Shown: positions 51,994 to 60,989, counted from the first letter of the stretch. The stretch: 64,000 nucleotides of DNA from Pedobacter panaciterrae (GCF_013204795.1 NZ_JABMKW010000020.1:248001-312000), one strand, 5' to 3'. Notes: generated by a model not told the origin, from the sequence alone. Numbers and translations are program-made.

Positions 51994-52122
51994 ATTTATA
52001 TCTAGTTTACTTGATCAAATGTAAAACATATATATCATTATGTCAAGTATATTTTACTAAATATGTTTATTAGATATTTCAAAAGATACAGTATATTTAA
52101 ACATACCTCTCAATCAACCAAT

Positions 52123-52599
52123 ATGAAAATCGCACTATTACTTCCATGTTTTATACTATTTTCTATTGGACTAAAAGGCCAGGCTAGTAAGAATGAAAAA
52201 TATAAGCCGGTTAATATTGATTCGTTGCTAAAAACTCCCGTGATCTTACCAAAGGAAGGGTATTCTATTACTAATATTCAGTTTACGGCGAACTATGATA
52301 AGAACCTGGGCGCAATTTCAGGCGTACATAGACACCGATTTCTAATGTTTCAGCGTCAACACCCGGAAGTAATGTGGCAATTTGCGGATGACAGTGGTCA
52401 ATTTAAAGTTGGAGATAGTTCATTATATATCCCGATAGGTGGTGAAGATAGAAGATTATTCAACCTGATATGGGACTCATGGGGAGATCAATTCGGGCCA
52501 AAAGTAATATTACATGTCCAAATGCTAATTGGTAAATTTGAAAGATATGGCATTACCAGAGACTTTATCATAAGAGATATAATAATGCCAACCGAATAA
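52123..52599 (+). CDS. Small exported protein (full-length copy of a duplicated gene)
   Basis: ATG 52123 (MKIALLLPCFILFSIGLKGQ) gives 158 residues with a signal peptide. The mature part runs VILPKEGYSITNIQFTANYDKNLG, HRHRFLMFQRQHPEVMWQFADDSGQF, DRRLFNLIWDSWGDQFG, with no family recognised. A truncated second copy with its upstream flank lies at 55768-55960. The small membrane protein gene downstream (9 bases after) is likewise duplicated at 59.1 kb. Confidence 0.65.
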   Translation: MKIALLLPCFILFSIGLKGQASKNEKYKPVNIDSLLKTPVILPKEGYSITNIQFTANYDKNLGAISGVHRHRFLMFQRQHPEVMWQFADDSGQFKVGDSSLYIPIGGEDRRLFNLIWDSWGDQFGPKVILHVQMLIGKFERYGITRDFIIRDIIMPTE

Positions 52600-52608
52600 C
52601 TTACGCGT

Positions 52609-52860
52609 ATGAAATATTTTTTAATTGGGGTTCTGTGTTTCGCATTAATGTCTGCACTACCATTACTATGGAATCATTTCTCATTTGTCGAATTAGGCTT
52701 TCCATTCCCTTACTTGCAAAAAAAGACTTTCGAGGGGATAGATGGAAGTGCTTTCATGATCTCTTTTATATCAGTAAATTTACTATACGATTTAGCCATC
52801 GTAGCTATTTTCGTTTGGATACTGACTTATCTCAAAACAACTATTAAGAATTATAGTTGA
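52609..52860 (+). CDS. Small two-span membrane protein (copy 1)
   Basis: An 83-residue protein with hydrophobic segments at about 3-20 (YFLIGVLCFALMSALPLLW) and 49-75 (FMISFISVNLLYDLAIVAIFVWILTYL). It is about 90 percent identical, by eye, to the protein at 59088-59339; differences are conservative. It is nine bases after the exported-protein gene and its stop overlaps the next gene region by one base gap, so a three-gene operon is likely. Function unknown. Confidence 0.65.
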   Translation: MKYFLIGVLCFALMSALPLLWNHFSFVELGFPFPYLQKKTFEGIDGSAFMISFISVNLLYDLAIVAIFVWILTYLKTTIKNYS

Positions 52861-52861
52861 A

Positions 52862-53269
52862 ATGAAAATAAGTAAGCTTTTTATAGTTTTATACGCGCTA
52901 CTAATATCGTCATGTGTCGGTAGTGAATTTCAACGACAAAAAATACTAGGAAATTATTTTATTACAACTACAGATAATTATAATAGAGATATTTACATAG
53001 GTTATAAATTAGAAACAGGTGATTTTGTAGGGGTTTTATCTTCTAAGATTATTGAAATTGGAAATAATGAAGAGTTTATAATTGCTAAGCAATCAAAAGA
53101 TTTCAATAATAAATCTGACCTTAATTATTATATTATTAAAAAAATGGAAAAGACAATCACTCCTGAAAATGGCGTACTAGGTCCATTTGCTAAAGAGGAA
53201 TTTCAAATTAAAATAGAAGAATTAGGGCTGAAGAAGGTTGAATTTAAAAGGGTGTCCAAAGCAAATTAG
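52862..53269 (+). CDS. Small lipoprotein, DUF3997-like
   Basis: A 135-residue lipoprotein (lipobox LISSC, Cys 18) with GNYFITTTDNYNRDIYIGYKLETGDFVGVL and a Lys/Glu-rich tail (PFAKEEFQIKIEELGLKKVEFKRV). The pattern resembles DUF3997-type lipoproteins, a guess from layout only. It starts two bases after the upstream stop codon. Function unknown; it may act as an envelope immunity or stress protein. Confidence 0.6.
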   Translation: MKISKLFIVLYALLISSCVGSEFQRQKILGNYFITTTDNYNRDIYIGYKLETGDFVGVLSSKIIEIGNNEEFIIAKQSKDFNNKSDLNYYIIKKMEKTITPENGVLGPFAKEEFQIKIEELGLKKVEFKRVSKAN

Positions 53270-53410
53270 ATTTAGACATTACAATTGTATAAAAAGTGAA
53301 GTACAACCATTATGAATAAACCATGATTTTGAATCAGGCTATCGAAAGCAAGTTATTGGAATCAAGAAATTCCGAATATGTAGGATGATGGCGACATTGA
53401 ATACATGTAA

Positions 53411-53692
53411 TCAGGTACATTTATAAAACAGCCGTTCAATAAGATATCCGTATATCAAGACATTTACTCCCAGCAAAACAAAAAAAACGTATTCATTGTC
53501 TCCCATAACATTCCAAAGTAAAGTATGTGTCGGAAATCTAAGTACATAAAATAATTTTGAAAGCGTTAATACTGCCAAACTGCCTCCGCTTGTTCCTTCT
53601 TCTTCGGCACCTACAGCAACAAAGCTAACAGCGGTTAAAATCCCAAGAAAAATGATTGAAATCAGCAGTATTTTTAAGTTTATTTTTTTCAT
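53411..53692 (-). CDS. Small membrane protein
   Basis: ATG 53692 (MKKINLKILLISIIFLGILTAVSFVAVG) gives 93 residues; the open frame continues upstream but there overlaps a different short coding frame. Helix 1 is at residues 6-27, a second at about 68-85 (YVFFVLLGVNVLIYGYLI), with an acidic loop EEEGTSGGS between. Function unknown. Confidence 0.55.
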   Translation of the reverse strand: MKKINLKILLISIIFLGILTAVSFVAVGAEEEGTSGGSLAVLTLSKLFYVLRFPTHTLLWNVMGDNEYVFFVLLGVNVLIYGYLIERLFYKCT

Positions 53693-53735
53693 GAAAGCAA
53701 TTTCTCGGGAAATATATAAAAATAGGTATTTTACA

Positions 53736-53843
53736 CTATTTAGTCGGGTCAAACTCCACAATCCATTCAATATAATATTTATCTCTAAATATTCCGGCGT
53801 ATATACCCCAAGAACTGTCGCCAACGGACCCTTCAAGTCCCAT
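53736..53843 (-). CDS. Short coding frame, possible fragment of a larger protein
   Basis: On the minus strand ATG 53843 opens 35 codons: MGLEGSVGDSSWGIYAGIFRDKYYIEWIVEFDPTK-type sequence with a globular, coding-like composition, and the frame stays open up to a TGA at 53871-53873. It resembles the C-terminal strand-turn-strand of a small immunity-like protein. It may be a complete micro-gene or the end of a gene lost by deletion. It overlaps the extended frame of the 53411 gene, which is why I start that gene downstream. Confidence 0.35.
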   Translation of the reverse strand: MGLEGSVGDSSWGIYAGIFRDKYYIEWIVEFDPTK

Positions 53844-53874
53844 ATATTCTAAAACAAGCCGAGCATATTGTCAT

Positions 53875-54099
53875 CTAATTTTTAATATAGATTTCGGCTA
53901 AACCTGTCTTTTTAATCTTGCAGGTTATTAAATAATATATAATAATAAATGCAATCAATGGGGTAAGGAAAAGCCCAAGCAAAATAACACCACCAAAACC
54001 TATGCGCGTATCTCTACCATAACGTCCTAATGCCCATAGCATAGCAATAGCAACTAGAATTAATACAATTTTACCAGTACCGATAGAAGCGAATAACAT
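53875..54099 (-). CDS. Small two-span membrane protein
   Basis: A 74-residue protein with helices at about 11-26 (IVLILVAIAMLWALG) and 35-58 (GGVILLGLFLTPLIAFIIIYYLI) and a basic cytoplasmic end. The layout resembles small superinfection-immunity or PLDc_N-like proteins, without proof. A direct repeat AATCATTAGAC (54149 and 54167) lies upstream. Function unknown. Confidence 0.55.
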   Translation of the reverse strand: MLFASIGTGKIVLILVAIAMLWALGRYGRDTRIGFGGVILLGLFLTPLIAFIIIYYLITCKIKKTGLAEIYIKN

Positions 54100-54218
54100 A
54101 CGTTTAAAATTTAGATTTATAATTACTAATAATCCTGATTCACTTTTAAATCATTAGACCATTACTAATCATTAGACTGTTAAATGCGCATGTTATACTC
54201 AGCATATTATCAACTTTA

Positions 54219-55649
54219 CTAATGAATCGCAGTGATTAAATTATTACCCAAGTTATGACCTGTATTTGTATTGTTCGTTAGAATAACCACAGCTATTTGC
54301 CTACTCAGATCTATGCAAATACTGCTGAGATAACCACCTGTTCCGCCAGTATGAGTCATAACGTTTTTGTTATCTGGCAAATAATACCAACCTAGTCCAA
54401 CTATATCCGGTTTTTTATCAAAAGTGACCTGATGTATTAATTTTATAGCTGTATCAAGAGTGGGACTAGAAGAGAATAGTTGTGCTTTTGCATAAGTTAT
54501 AAGGTCAAATGTTGAGCTTTTAATGGCACCTGCCGCTTCAACAGCCTGCAGATGATAAAAAGGAACTGGCTGAGAGAAACTATTATAACCTTGAGCAAGG
54601 TTACTAAATTTGGTGCTGTCAATGGAGCACATAGTTTCATTCATTTTCAATGGCAGGGTAATATACTGCCGTAGAAGTTCCTGATAAGACTTGTCATAAA
54701 TCCTTTCCAACAATACACCTATTAGCCCGACGCCTAAATTGCTATATCCATACTTTACGCCTGGCACTGTTGTTTGTTTAAAATGCTTTAGAAGCGAAAA
54801 CAAGTCCTTAACCTTATAGTTACCATAAGGCTGATTGGCATCAATAACCGTAGCTCCCAGATTGTCGGCATCCCTTGGTAAACCAGAGGTATGATTGGCA
54901 AGTTCTTTAAATGTTATCTTTTGTAACGCAGGGTTTTCAGCCACAGAATCTGGTAGAAACTTGGTAATTGATGTTTCAAGAGTTAGTTTTTGCTGATGAA
55001 CTGCCAGAGCAAGCAGGGTAGAGGTAAATGTCTTAGTTATAGAACCAATATCATATAGTGTATGATTATCGGGCAGACTTTTCGTGTCCATTTTGCGCTC
55101 ACCGTAATTATAAAAGTAACTCTTCCCTTTATAAAGAACACCTGCACTTACCCCAACATTACCTTTAGTTTGGATGTAGGTGGAAACCACCTTATCAACA
55201 GTACTATCCAGGTGGTTGATTAATTTGTTGTCGGTAGCTACTTTGTGTGTTTTCTTTGCCGTTTCTGTGGATGACAGAGCGGCAAATGTATTCATCTTGC
55301 CGTCTTTATCCAGATTACCAAACATAATCTGCAGGGGTATTTTTCCAGTCACTTTGTATATCCCAATTGAATCTTTCCAGCTTACTAAGCTTAGATTTTT
55401 TAAGGGTAACAATCCCGAGATCTGTTTTTTGTAAATACTAGCCCATCTGACTACTGGAATTTGTTTTCGGAGGGTTTCTCCAAATAGTAAATAAACGCTG
55501 TCTGGCTTATTCTCATTCATATAACGAATCGTCAACTTAGCAATAGCAGTTGTTTTTTGTTCCGAACCTGTGGGCTTGCAGCTGGCTAAGCCTAGCGTTA
55601 AAAGGAAAGAGATGTGAATGATGAGATGACGACGATTTATAGTTGGCAT
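54219..55649 (-). CDS. Class C beta-lactamase-like serine hydrolase with N-terminal DUF3887-like domain
   Basis: A 476-residue exported lipoprotein-like protein (signal ISFLLTLGLASC). Residues about 35-125 resemble a DUF3887 NTF2-like domain (AKLTIRYMNENKPDSVYLLFGETLRKQI...GIYKVTGKIPLQIMFG). The catalytic domain has the SxxK motif in GSITKTFTST, the Tyr in YGYSNLGVG (YxN) and the HTGG that replaces KTG. Such enzymes are esterases or D-Ala carboxypeptidase-like; no class C beta-lactamase activity is assured. It stands alone. Confidence 0.87.
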   Translation of the reverse strand: MPTINRRHLIIHISFLLTLGLASCKPTGSEQKTTAIAKLTIRYMNENKPDSVYLLFGETLRKQIPVVRWASIYKKQISGLLPLKNLSLVSWKDSIGIYKVTGKIPLQIMFGNLDKDGKMNTFAALSSTETAKKTHKVATDNKLINHLDSTVDKVVSTYIQTKGNVGVSAGVLYKGKSYFYNYGERKMDTKSLPDNHTLYDIGSITKTFTSTLLALAVHQQKLTLETSITKFLPDSVAENPALQKITFKELANHTSGLPRDADNLGATVIDANQPYGNYKVKDLFSLLKHFKQTTVPGVKYGYSNLGVGLIGVLLERIYDKSYQELLRQYITLPLKMNETMCSIDSTKFSNLAQGYNSFSQPVPFYHLQAVEAAGAIKSSTFDLITYAKAQLFSSSPTLDTAIKLIHQVTFDKKPDIVGLGWYYLPDNKNVMTHTGGTGGYLSSICIDLSRQIAVVILTNNTNTGHNLGNNLITAIH

Positions 55650-55767
55650 TGAATGATCGCGTTAAAAAGGTAAACATTAGAGCTACTTACTAAAGTAAAC
55701 AAAGTAAGTGATAAAAGGGCTTACTAAAACCAGGCAAAACTCTATGTGGTATTATATTTTTAAATAT

Positions 55768-55960
55768 AGTATATTTAAAAATGCCTCTCAATCAACCACT
55801 CATGAAAATCGCACTATTACTTCAATGTTTTATACTGTTGTCTATTGGACTAAAAGGCCAAACCAGCAAGAATGAAAAATACAAGCCAGTTAATATAGAT
55901 TCCCTGCTAAAAACTTCTGTGATCCTACCAAAGGAAGGGTGTAAATGTTTGTTTAAATAA
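55768..55960 (+). pseudogene. Truncated second copy of the exported protein gene at 52123
   Basis: From 55768 the sequence repeats that at 52090: the same upstream bases (CCTCTCAATCAACCA) and then 46 codons with the same signal peptide and mature start (SKNEKYKPVNIDSLLKT). Homology stops abruptly at 55940 (after PKEG, 52261 in the intact copy), and the frame ends after six unrelated codons. Only the first third of the gene is present. Confidence 0.8.
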
Positions 55961-55969
55961 GATTGAATA

Positions 55970-56154
55970 CTATTTCAAATGTTCTTCAACCTTATTCTTG
56001 AACTCCAATGTATCAGACGCATCATTAAAACAGTAGTAATCGATCGGTAAGTTCATAGGCATAGCAAGATATGATATTTTAATCCGTAACGCTTTTCGAA
56101 TTGTTCATAATTATTTTCATATCCAAAAACATGCGAAAATCGATCATGCCATTC
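55970..56154 (-). pseudogene. Frameshifted C-terminal remnant of an unidentified gene
   Basis: On the minus strand EWHDRFSHVFGYENNYEQFEKRYGLKYHI runs to a stop; the next frame continues LAMPMNLPIDYYCFNDASDTLEFKNKVEEHLK, ending at 55970. The two halves read like one globular protein with a single-base shift at about 56067-56072. No N-terminal part is found. It lies just after the truncated duplicate, inside the rearranged zone. Confidence 0.5.
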
Positions 56155-56176
56155 TTAAAATGTCAGTAACATTATC

Positions 56177-57502
56177 CTAGTTCTTGCTGAAAAGCCCAGC
56201 AATATTTGCTTTAATTCCTAAGTAGGCATTAATACTGGGTGCATAATCCTTTAAAAAACCTCTGATTTCTCCACCAATGGTCACGCCCAAGCCGGAATAC
56301 TGTTCGCTTATACGCGCCCTTACTAGATAGAATGCTTTCTTTTCAGAGAGCACATTTTTTATCATACCCCTCTGACCCTCCCTAGGCCTATAGTATGCTA
56401 AATTGTAGTTAGCAACTCCCAGGTTAGGATCAAGATAAATTTTGACTTTGTTTTTCGCATTTAAAAACATTGGGAGTCCAAAACTGAAGTATCCACTTGT
56501 TTGGGTATCAGTAGTATTCTGCAATAAGAAACCTTTTCCAGACTGAAATACAGGGTCTGTTAACGCAAGAGCGGAGGTGTCGCTAGGTAGGGTGTCGGTA
56601 TCAAAACTTCTTGTGGTTGATACTACCAAAGCTTCCATTCTAAATGATAAATATATATTAAAGAAATCGCTCCTGTTATTGTTAAGTCTGAAAGTTGGGT
56701 TGAAGTAGTAACTCCATTGACTGGTATGTACTTTCAAATGATCTATGAAAATGTTTCTCCGGTATTTAGTTTTGCCTGGTATGTATTTACCAGTATCTAT
56801 TTGTATGTACTGAGGCCTGACATTCACGTTTGAGGAATCGCGTGTAAAATTCTGGAAGTTTGCGATTCCCAGGAAGCCGCCTAGTCGGTCATCCGGACCA
56901 GTAATATCATTTGCGTATATGAAAAGCTCACCGCTGATTTTTTGAAATTTCAGATTGTTATAGAAATCCAGGCTGCCTCCGGTGTAAAATTCTATTCCAA
57001 CATGTCTAGTTTTTTCTTCCTCACTCGCAGTGTATTGGGGTTCATCCGCACTTCCGTCATTGGCGTCAAAAATATTTACTACGAATTCCGTAGACTGGTC
57101 TTTACCCTTGTCATCTTTATAGGTGAAATTGATGTAAAGCTCACGCAGGGCTTCAGTAAATTTCTGTGCTTTGATGGTGACTTCGACCTCATCCTTGTAT
57201 TTGTCTGCAGATTTGACGGTTACTTCACCATCTGCCAAAGTATAGTCCCTGTCAATGGCCGAACTTTTATCCTTCAGGACTTTATAGGAAATTTTGGTGT
57301 CTTTTGTTGCTTTTTCCAAGGTAAACTGGATAGTGATTTTTTTATCTGCCTTCTCTTTTTTTGTGCTAAGCGGAGACGGGGTTTGAAATTTCAATTCCTG
57401 TCCTACAACATTTGATGAAATACAGTTAAATGTTATAAACATTGAGGTGATGACGATGCATCTAGTTAAAAACAAGTTTGTTTTTAGAGTTGAGAGTTTC
57501 AT
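56177..57502 (-). CDS. Large exported protein with Calx-like and barrel-like regions
   Basis: A 441-residue protein with a signal peptide (about residues 1-35). Residues about 50-145 have the pattern of a Calx-beta-type domain (TIQFTLEKATKDTKISYKVL...YTLADGEVTVKSADKYKDEVEVTIKAQ). The second half has regularly alternating strands (HTSQWSYYFNPTFRLNN, FFNIYLSFRMEALVV, KVKIYLDPNLGVANYNLAYY) of an outer-membrane barrel, ending in SINAYLGIKANIAGLF. No family is sure. Probably an outer-membrane protein with a periplasmic or surface domain. Confidence 0.65.
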   Translation of the reverse strand: MKLSTLKTNLFLTRCIVITSMFITFNCISSNVVGQELKFQTPSPLSTKKEKADKKITIQFTLEKATKDTKISYKVLKDKSSAIDRDYTLADGEVTVKSADKYKDEVEVTIKAQKFTEALRELYINFTYKDDKGKDQSTEFVVNIFDANDGSADEPQYTASEEEKTRHVGIEFYTGGSLDFYNNLKFQKISGELFIYANDITGPDDRLGGFLGIANFQNFTRDSSNVNVRPQYIQIDTGKYIPGKTKYRRNIFIDHLKVHTSQWSYYFNPTFRLNNNRSDFFNIYLSFRMEALVVSTTRSFDTDTLPSDTSALALTDPVFQSGKGFLLQNTTDTQTSGYFSFGLPMFLNAKNKVKIYLDPNLGVANYNLAYYRPREGQRGMIKNVLSEKKAFYLVRARISEQYSGLGVTIGGEIRGFLKDYAPSINAYLGIKANIAGLFSKN

Positions 57503-57983
57503 GACGGAGCTTATTTAGAGTAAAAAATACTTTGATTGGCGGATATTAAAAAACGTGAATTTGGTTCAACATAAAATACTATTTACCGATAAAGAATATT
57601 AATAGGACAGAGCACAGAATTTGTTTAAAACAGCTATCGATTTTATTGTATGAAACGTATTATTTTTTTTATTAAAAATACTTTCTAAGCAACTACAAAA
57701 CAATACCCATTAGTTGGTATAATGTATTGCAATATTAATCTGTAACTAAAAATTTATTTCCAAGTTTAATTTTTTGAGAATGTAATTTCACAGATTGAGA
57801 ATACAATTTTTTCTGCTGCAGAAGATTTAATCCCAAATCATAAGACATCAGCCATATTAGATGGTGATTCTTTATTAATATGGGTAGAAAATATATATAT
57901 ATAATAAAACAACGAGAAAAGAGAAGTTGGTGAGTGAATTAAGTTTAACAATATTCTTACCTTAGAAAAATCAATTGCAGGGC
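57503..57983. other. 481-bp AT-rich intergenic region
   Basis: No coding frame, strong hairpin or promoter is convincing. The region is extremely AT-rich with runs of A and T (for example around 57660) and lies between two divergent genes, so both promoters should be here. Confidence 0.4.
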
Positions 57984-59030
57984 ATGAAAATTAACCGCTT
58001 AAAAATTTATCTACTCCTTTTAGTTTTCTTCTTTGCTTTATCATCAAAGAGCCAAAACACAACCATAAGTACAAAGACCAAGCCTGTTGTCAGCATTTTA
58101 GGCTTTTCACTTTGTGGCACCACGATTACTGAATTAAGAAAAAATTACAATGATCTTCATGAAATAGAGGTGGAAGAAATGAACTACTCTTCCGGATGTG
58201 AGCAGCTAGATTCAAGATACATCGCTAAAAAAGGTTTTGCTACTACTAAACAACCAGGACTTATCTTTCAACAAGAACGAGACGGAGATTTGATCGGTAA
58301 AATTAGGCTCACTACCGATTATAAAGGCAAGTTCATTGATAATACAGACATTGATATTAGTAAGTTAAAGGCAAAAGATGTCTTAAAGCGCTTTCCAACG
58401 CTTGAAGGAAAATGGGGTTCGCGAGGCTGTTCAGACTATTGGAATCTGTCAAATGATACTATTTCCTTTTTCGTTAAGATTGACAGATCCAAAAAGCCGA
58501 TGTATCCGATTGACGAAGCATATTATTTAAACCAACCAATTGAAGGTGTTGATTTAGTGATGTCTTGTTATGTGCCATCTGAAGAATCTTTTACTTTGGT
58601 AGAGACAACAAATGATCCGGTATTCATATTGGATAGTGTTCAGGTGTTTAGAGGTGAGATGAATAGCGTAGATCCGAATACCATAGCTGTGGTTACTGTT
58701 TATAAAGGTAAGAACGCTACAGATCGGTTTGGAGCCGAGGCTGAGAATGGTTTAGTGTACATGGAAACAATCTCTTTTGTCAAGAAAAGATATTGGACAT
58801 CTTTGAAATCGAAATCTGATGATTATCTGAAGCACGTGCCAAGTCCAGACGAAGAAAGCAGTATATTCTATATTTTGAATGGTAAACCACTGTTGAAAGA
58901 TCATGAAGCAGGCCTTTCGGGCATTACTAATGAAAATTTACAGAGTGTACTTATTATAGATAAAAATACCTTAAAAAAAGATTATTTGATAGAGGGTTAT
59001 TCTTGGGGTGTTCTCATCACCACGAAGTGA
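57984..59030 (+). CDS. Exported protein with two TonB-plug-like repeats
   Basis: ATG 57984 (MKINRLKIYLLLLVFFFALSSKSQ) gives 348 residues with a signal peptide. The first half is unassigned (SILGFSLCGTTITELRKNYNDLHEIEVEE). Two segments copy the last part of TonB plug domains: VFILDSVQVFRGEMNSVDPNTIAVVTVYKGKNATDRFGAEAENGLVYMET and FYILNGKPLLKDHEAGLSGITNENLQSVLIIDK...WGVLITTK. Similar plug-like repeats occur in Bacteroidota M56 proteins, but here no barrel, peptidase or TonB box is present. It could compete for, or dock with, TonB-family partners. Confidence 0.65.
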   Translation: MKINRLKIYLLLLVFFFALSSKSQNTTISTKTKPVVSILGFSLCGTTITELRKNYNDLHEIEVEEMNYSSGCEQLDSRYIAKKGFATTKQPGLIFQQERDGDLIGKIRLTTDYKGKFIDNTDIDISKLKAKDVLKRFPTLEGKWGSRGCSDYWNLSNDTISFFVKIDRSKKPMYPIDEAYYLNQPIEGVDLVMSCYVPSEESFTLVETTNDPVFILDSVQVFRGEMNSVDPNTIAVVTVYKGKNATDRFGAEAENGLVYMETISFVKKRYWTSLKSKSDDYLKHVPSPDEESSIFYILNGKPLLKDHEAGLSGITNENLQSVLIIDKNTLKKDYLIEGYSWGVLITTK

Positions 59031-59087
59031 AATGACTAAATTATAAAACGCTTGTAGTCCCATAAATTGACATTTTAACTTAAACGT

Positions 59088-59339
59088 ATGAAATATTTTT
59101 TAATTGGGGTTTTGTGTTTCGCATTAATGTCTGCACTACCATTACTATGGAATCATTTCTCATTTGTCGAATTAGGCTTTCTGTTCCCTTATTTGCAAAA
59201 AAAGACTTTCGAGGGGGTAGAGGGAAGTTCTTTCATGATCTCTTTTATATCTTTAAATTTACTATACGATTTAGCCATCGTAGCGATTTTTGTTTGGATG
59301 CTCACTTATCTCAAAACAGCCACTAAAAATTATAGCTAA
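59088..59339 (+). CDS. Small two-span membrane protein (copy 2)
   Basis: An 83-residue near-identical copy of the protein at 52609 (for example LGFLFPYLQKKTFEGVEGSSF versus LGFPFPYLQKKTFEGIDGSAF). Homology begins around the last bases before the start codon. In copy 1 the preceding gene is the exported protein; here it is the plug-repeat gene. The duplication appears to be part of the same rearrangement as the truncated gene at 55768. Function unknown. Confidence 0.65.
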   Translation: MKYFLIGVLCFALMSALPLLWNHFSFVELGFLFPYLQKKTFEGVEGSSFMISFISLNLLYDLAIVAIFVWMLTYLKTATKNYS

Positions 59340-59435
59340 AATATAGATTTAGGCAATTTGTAGCCTATCAATACTGTTCGGCCTGTGGAAATGCAATGAT
59401 TATTCGGTATATTCATTTGAAAATTAACCGAACTC

Positions 59436-60989
59436 ATGAAATATTTTAACTTGCTCGCGCTCATCTTTCTCGTGCTCATCACCAAGGCACAAACCACAGA
59501 TCAACCCAAAGCTGATGCTTCGGTACCGATGTATGTTCAGAAATGGCTGACCGAAAAAACGGCGTTTAAAAAACGTAAAGCAATCCAAAAAGGCTTCTTC
59601 TTGCGCGATTCTATTAAAATCGTTGGCTATATCAAAGGGTATGATAAAAACGCGAAATATTCCAGTGGCATCATCTACCATGGAAATAACATTACCAGGG
59701 AAGATTTACCAACTATAGTAAGGATCTACAAAGATGGAAGATTTGAGTGTGGCTTGCCGGCTATACATCCCATGTCTTCCAGTATACATTTTAATGATCA
59801 AAGCATAAAATTTTATGCCGAGCCAGGGACTACCACCGGGATCATTCTAGGTGATAAGACCACTGAATACCTGGGCGTCAATAAGGCGATCAACGATCAG
59901 TTAGCTGCCATTGAGCCACCCCGCCCTGACTACAATAATTTAGATGAGTATCGGAAAACACAGACGCCCAATGACTTTAAGCAAGCTCAGCTTCGCAATT
60001 GGGAAAGTACCAGGGAAAAGGTAGACAGTACCATGGAGGTAAAGCAGACGTCGGAGAGGGTAAGGAAGTTGGTAGCCAACCAGGTTGATCTGACTTATGC
60101 CGTTTATTTGTTCGATTACGAAATGTCGCGCACCTACTACCAGAAACAGGCGCCGGACAATGAAATATTAAAGTTGCCCATGCCTGAAAACTACTTCGAT
60201 TTTTTAAGTAAGATTGATTTGGATGATCAATTGCTGTTAGTTTCCAATGATTTTTCGACGTTTGTAAACCGCTTTGAGTTTTCCCCCGTGTTCGAACGGA
60301 AGATTCTTTTTCAAAACCAGAAAACCAATGGCTTTTTGAAACTAGACTCGGCCTATCTCAGTAAAAATAAAAAGGTCAATTTGGTTTACGACATCGCCAA
60401 ACTCCGCTCATTAACTTCTGATTTTAAGTTCTACGAGTACAAAAAGAGAAGTTTTGCCCAGGAAACAACTGATTTATTAAAAACCGTGCAAGAACCCTTT
60501 CTGCTGAGAGAGATGGATCGAATGTATGACAAATATAAAATAGGAAATGTAGCTTACGACTTACCTAATACCACAGCAGCAGCCGTATTCAAAAAAATCA
60601 TTAACCCAATAAAAGGAAAGGTGTTGATCGTTGATTTTTGGGCGGAGAATTGTGGACCATGCCGTGCCGGAATAGAGAGCAGCCTGGAGTTCCGGAAGAA
60701 ATATAAGGACAATCCTGATTTTGATTTTGTATATGTAACAGATAGCGAAAATACAGGAGCTGCATTTTATGACGATTATATCAAAAAGAATCTGATGTTA
60801 AATACGCATAGAATCACGGCTGACGAGTATCTGGCGCTGAGAGAGTTATTCAGGTTCAATGGAATCCCCCGGTATGTATTGGTAACAGAAGAGGGTAAAA
60901 TACAGGATGATAATTTTGCTTCTTACAACATGAAAAGCGAATTCCAAAAGTACTTTCCCGGGAAATTTCCCATTGATTATTGGAAGTGA
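59436..60989 (+). CDS. TlpA/ResA-like periplasmic disulfide reductase with long N-terminal domain
   Basis: A 517-residue protein with signal peptide (MKYFNLLALIFLVLITKAQ), about 330 residues of helical and beta N-terminal domain as found in Bacteroidota TlpA-family proteins, and a thioredoxin-fold C-terminus. The active site is KGKVLIVDFWAENCGPCRAGIES (CGPC, near residue 406), with the cis-Pro in NGIPRYVLVTEEGK. It should reduce or exchange disulfides of exported proteins. It stands as a single gene. Confidence 0.87.
   Translation: MKYFNLLALIFLVLITKAQTTDQPKADASVPMYVQKWLTEKTAFKKRKAIQKGFFLRDSIKIVGYIKGYDKNAKYSSGIIYHGNNITREDLPTIVRIYKDGRFECGLPAIHPMSSSIHFNDQSIKFYAEPGTTTGIILGDKTTEYLGVNKAINDQLAAIEPPRPDYNNLDEYRKTQTPNDFKQAQLRNWESTREKVDSTMEVKQTSERVRKLVANQVDLTYAVYLFDYEMSRTYYQKQAPDNEILKLPMPENYFDFLSKIDLDDQLLLVSNDFSTFVNRFEFSPVFERKILFQNQKTNGFLKLDSAYLSKNKKVNLVYDIAKLRSLTSDFKFYEYKKRSFAQETTDLLKTVQEPFLLREMDRMYDKYKIGNVAYDLPNTTAAAVFKKIINPIKGKVLIVDFWAENCGPCRAGIESSLEFRKKYKDNPDFDFVYVTDSENTGAAFYDDYIKKNLMLNTHRITADEYLALRELFRFNGIPRYVLVTEEGKIQDDNFASYNMKSEFQKYFPGKFPIDYWK

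Noticed and set aside
54219..55649. Calling the serine hydrolase an AmpC beta-lactamase
   Set aside because: The SxxK, YxN and HTGG motifs are shared by esterases and peptidases of the same fold. The extra N-terminal domain and lone context do not support antibiotic resistance specifically.
56942..57415. Plus-strand open frame of about 157 codons opposite the gene at 56177
   Set aside because: It is a mirror of a minus-strand coding region with Cys/Phe-rich nonsense composition. The minus-strand protein has a signal peptide and regular strands.
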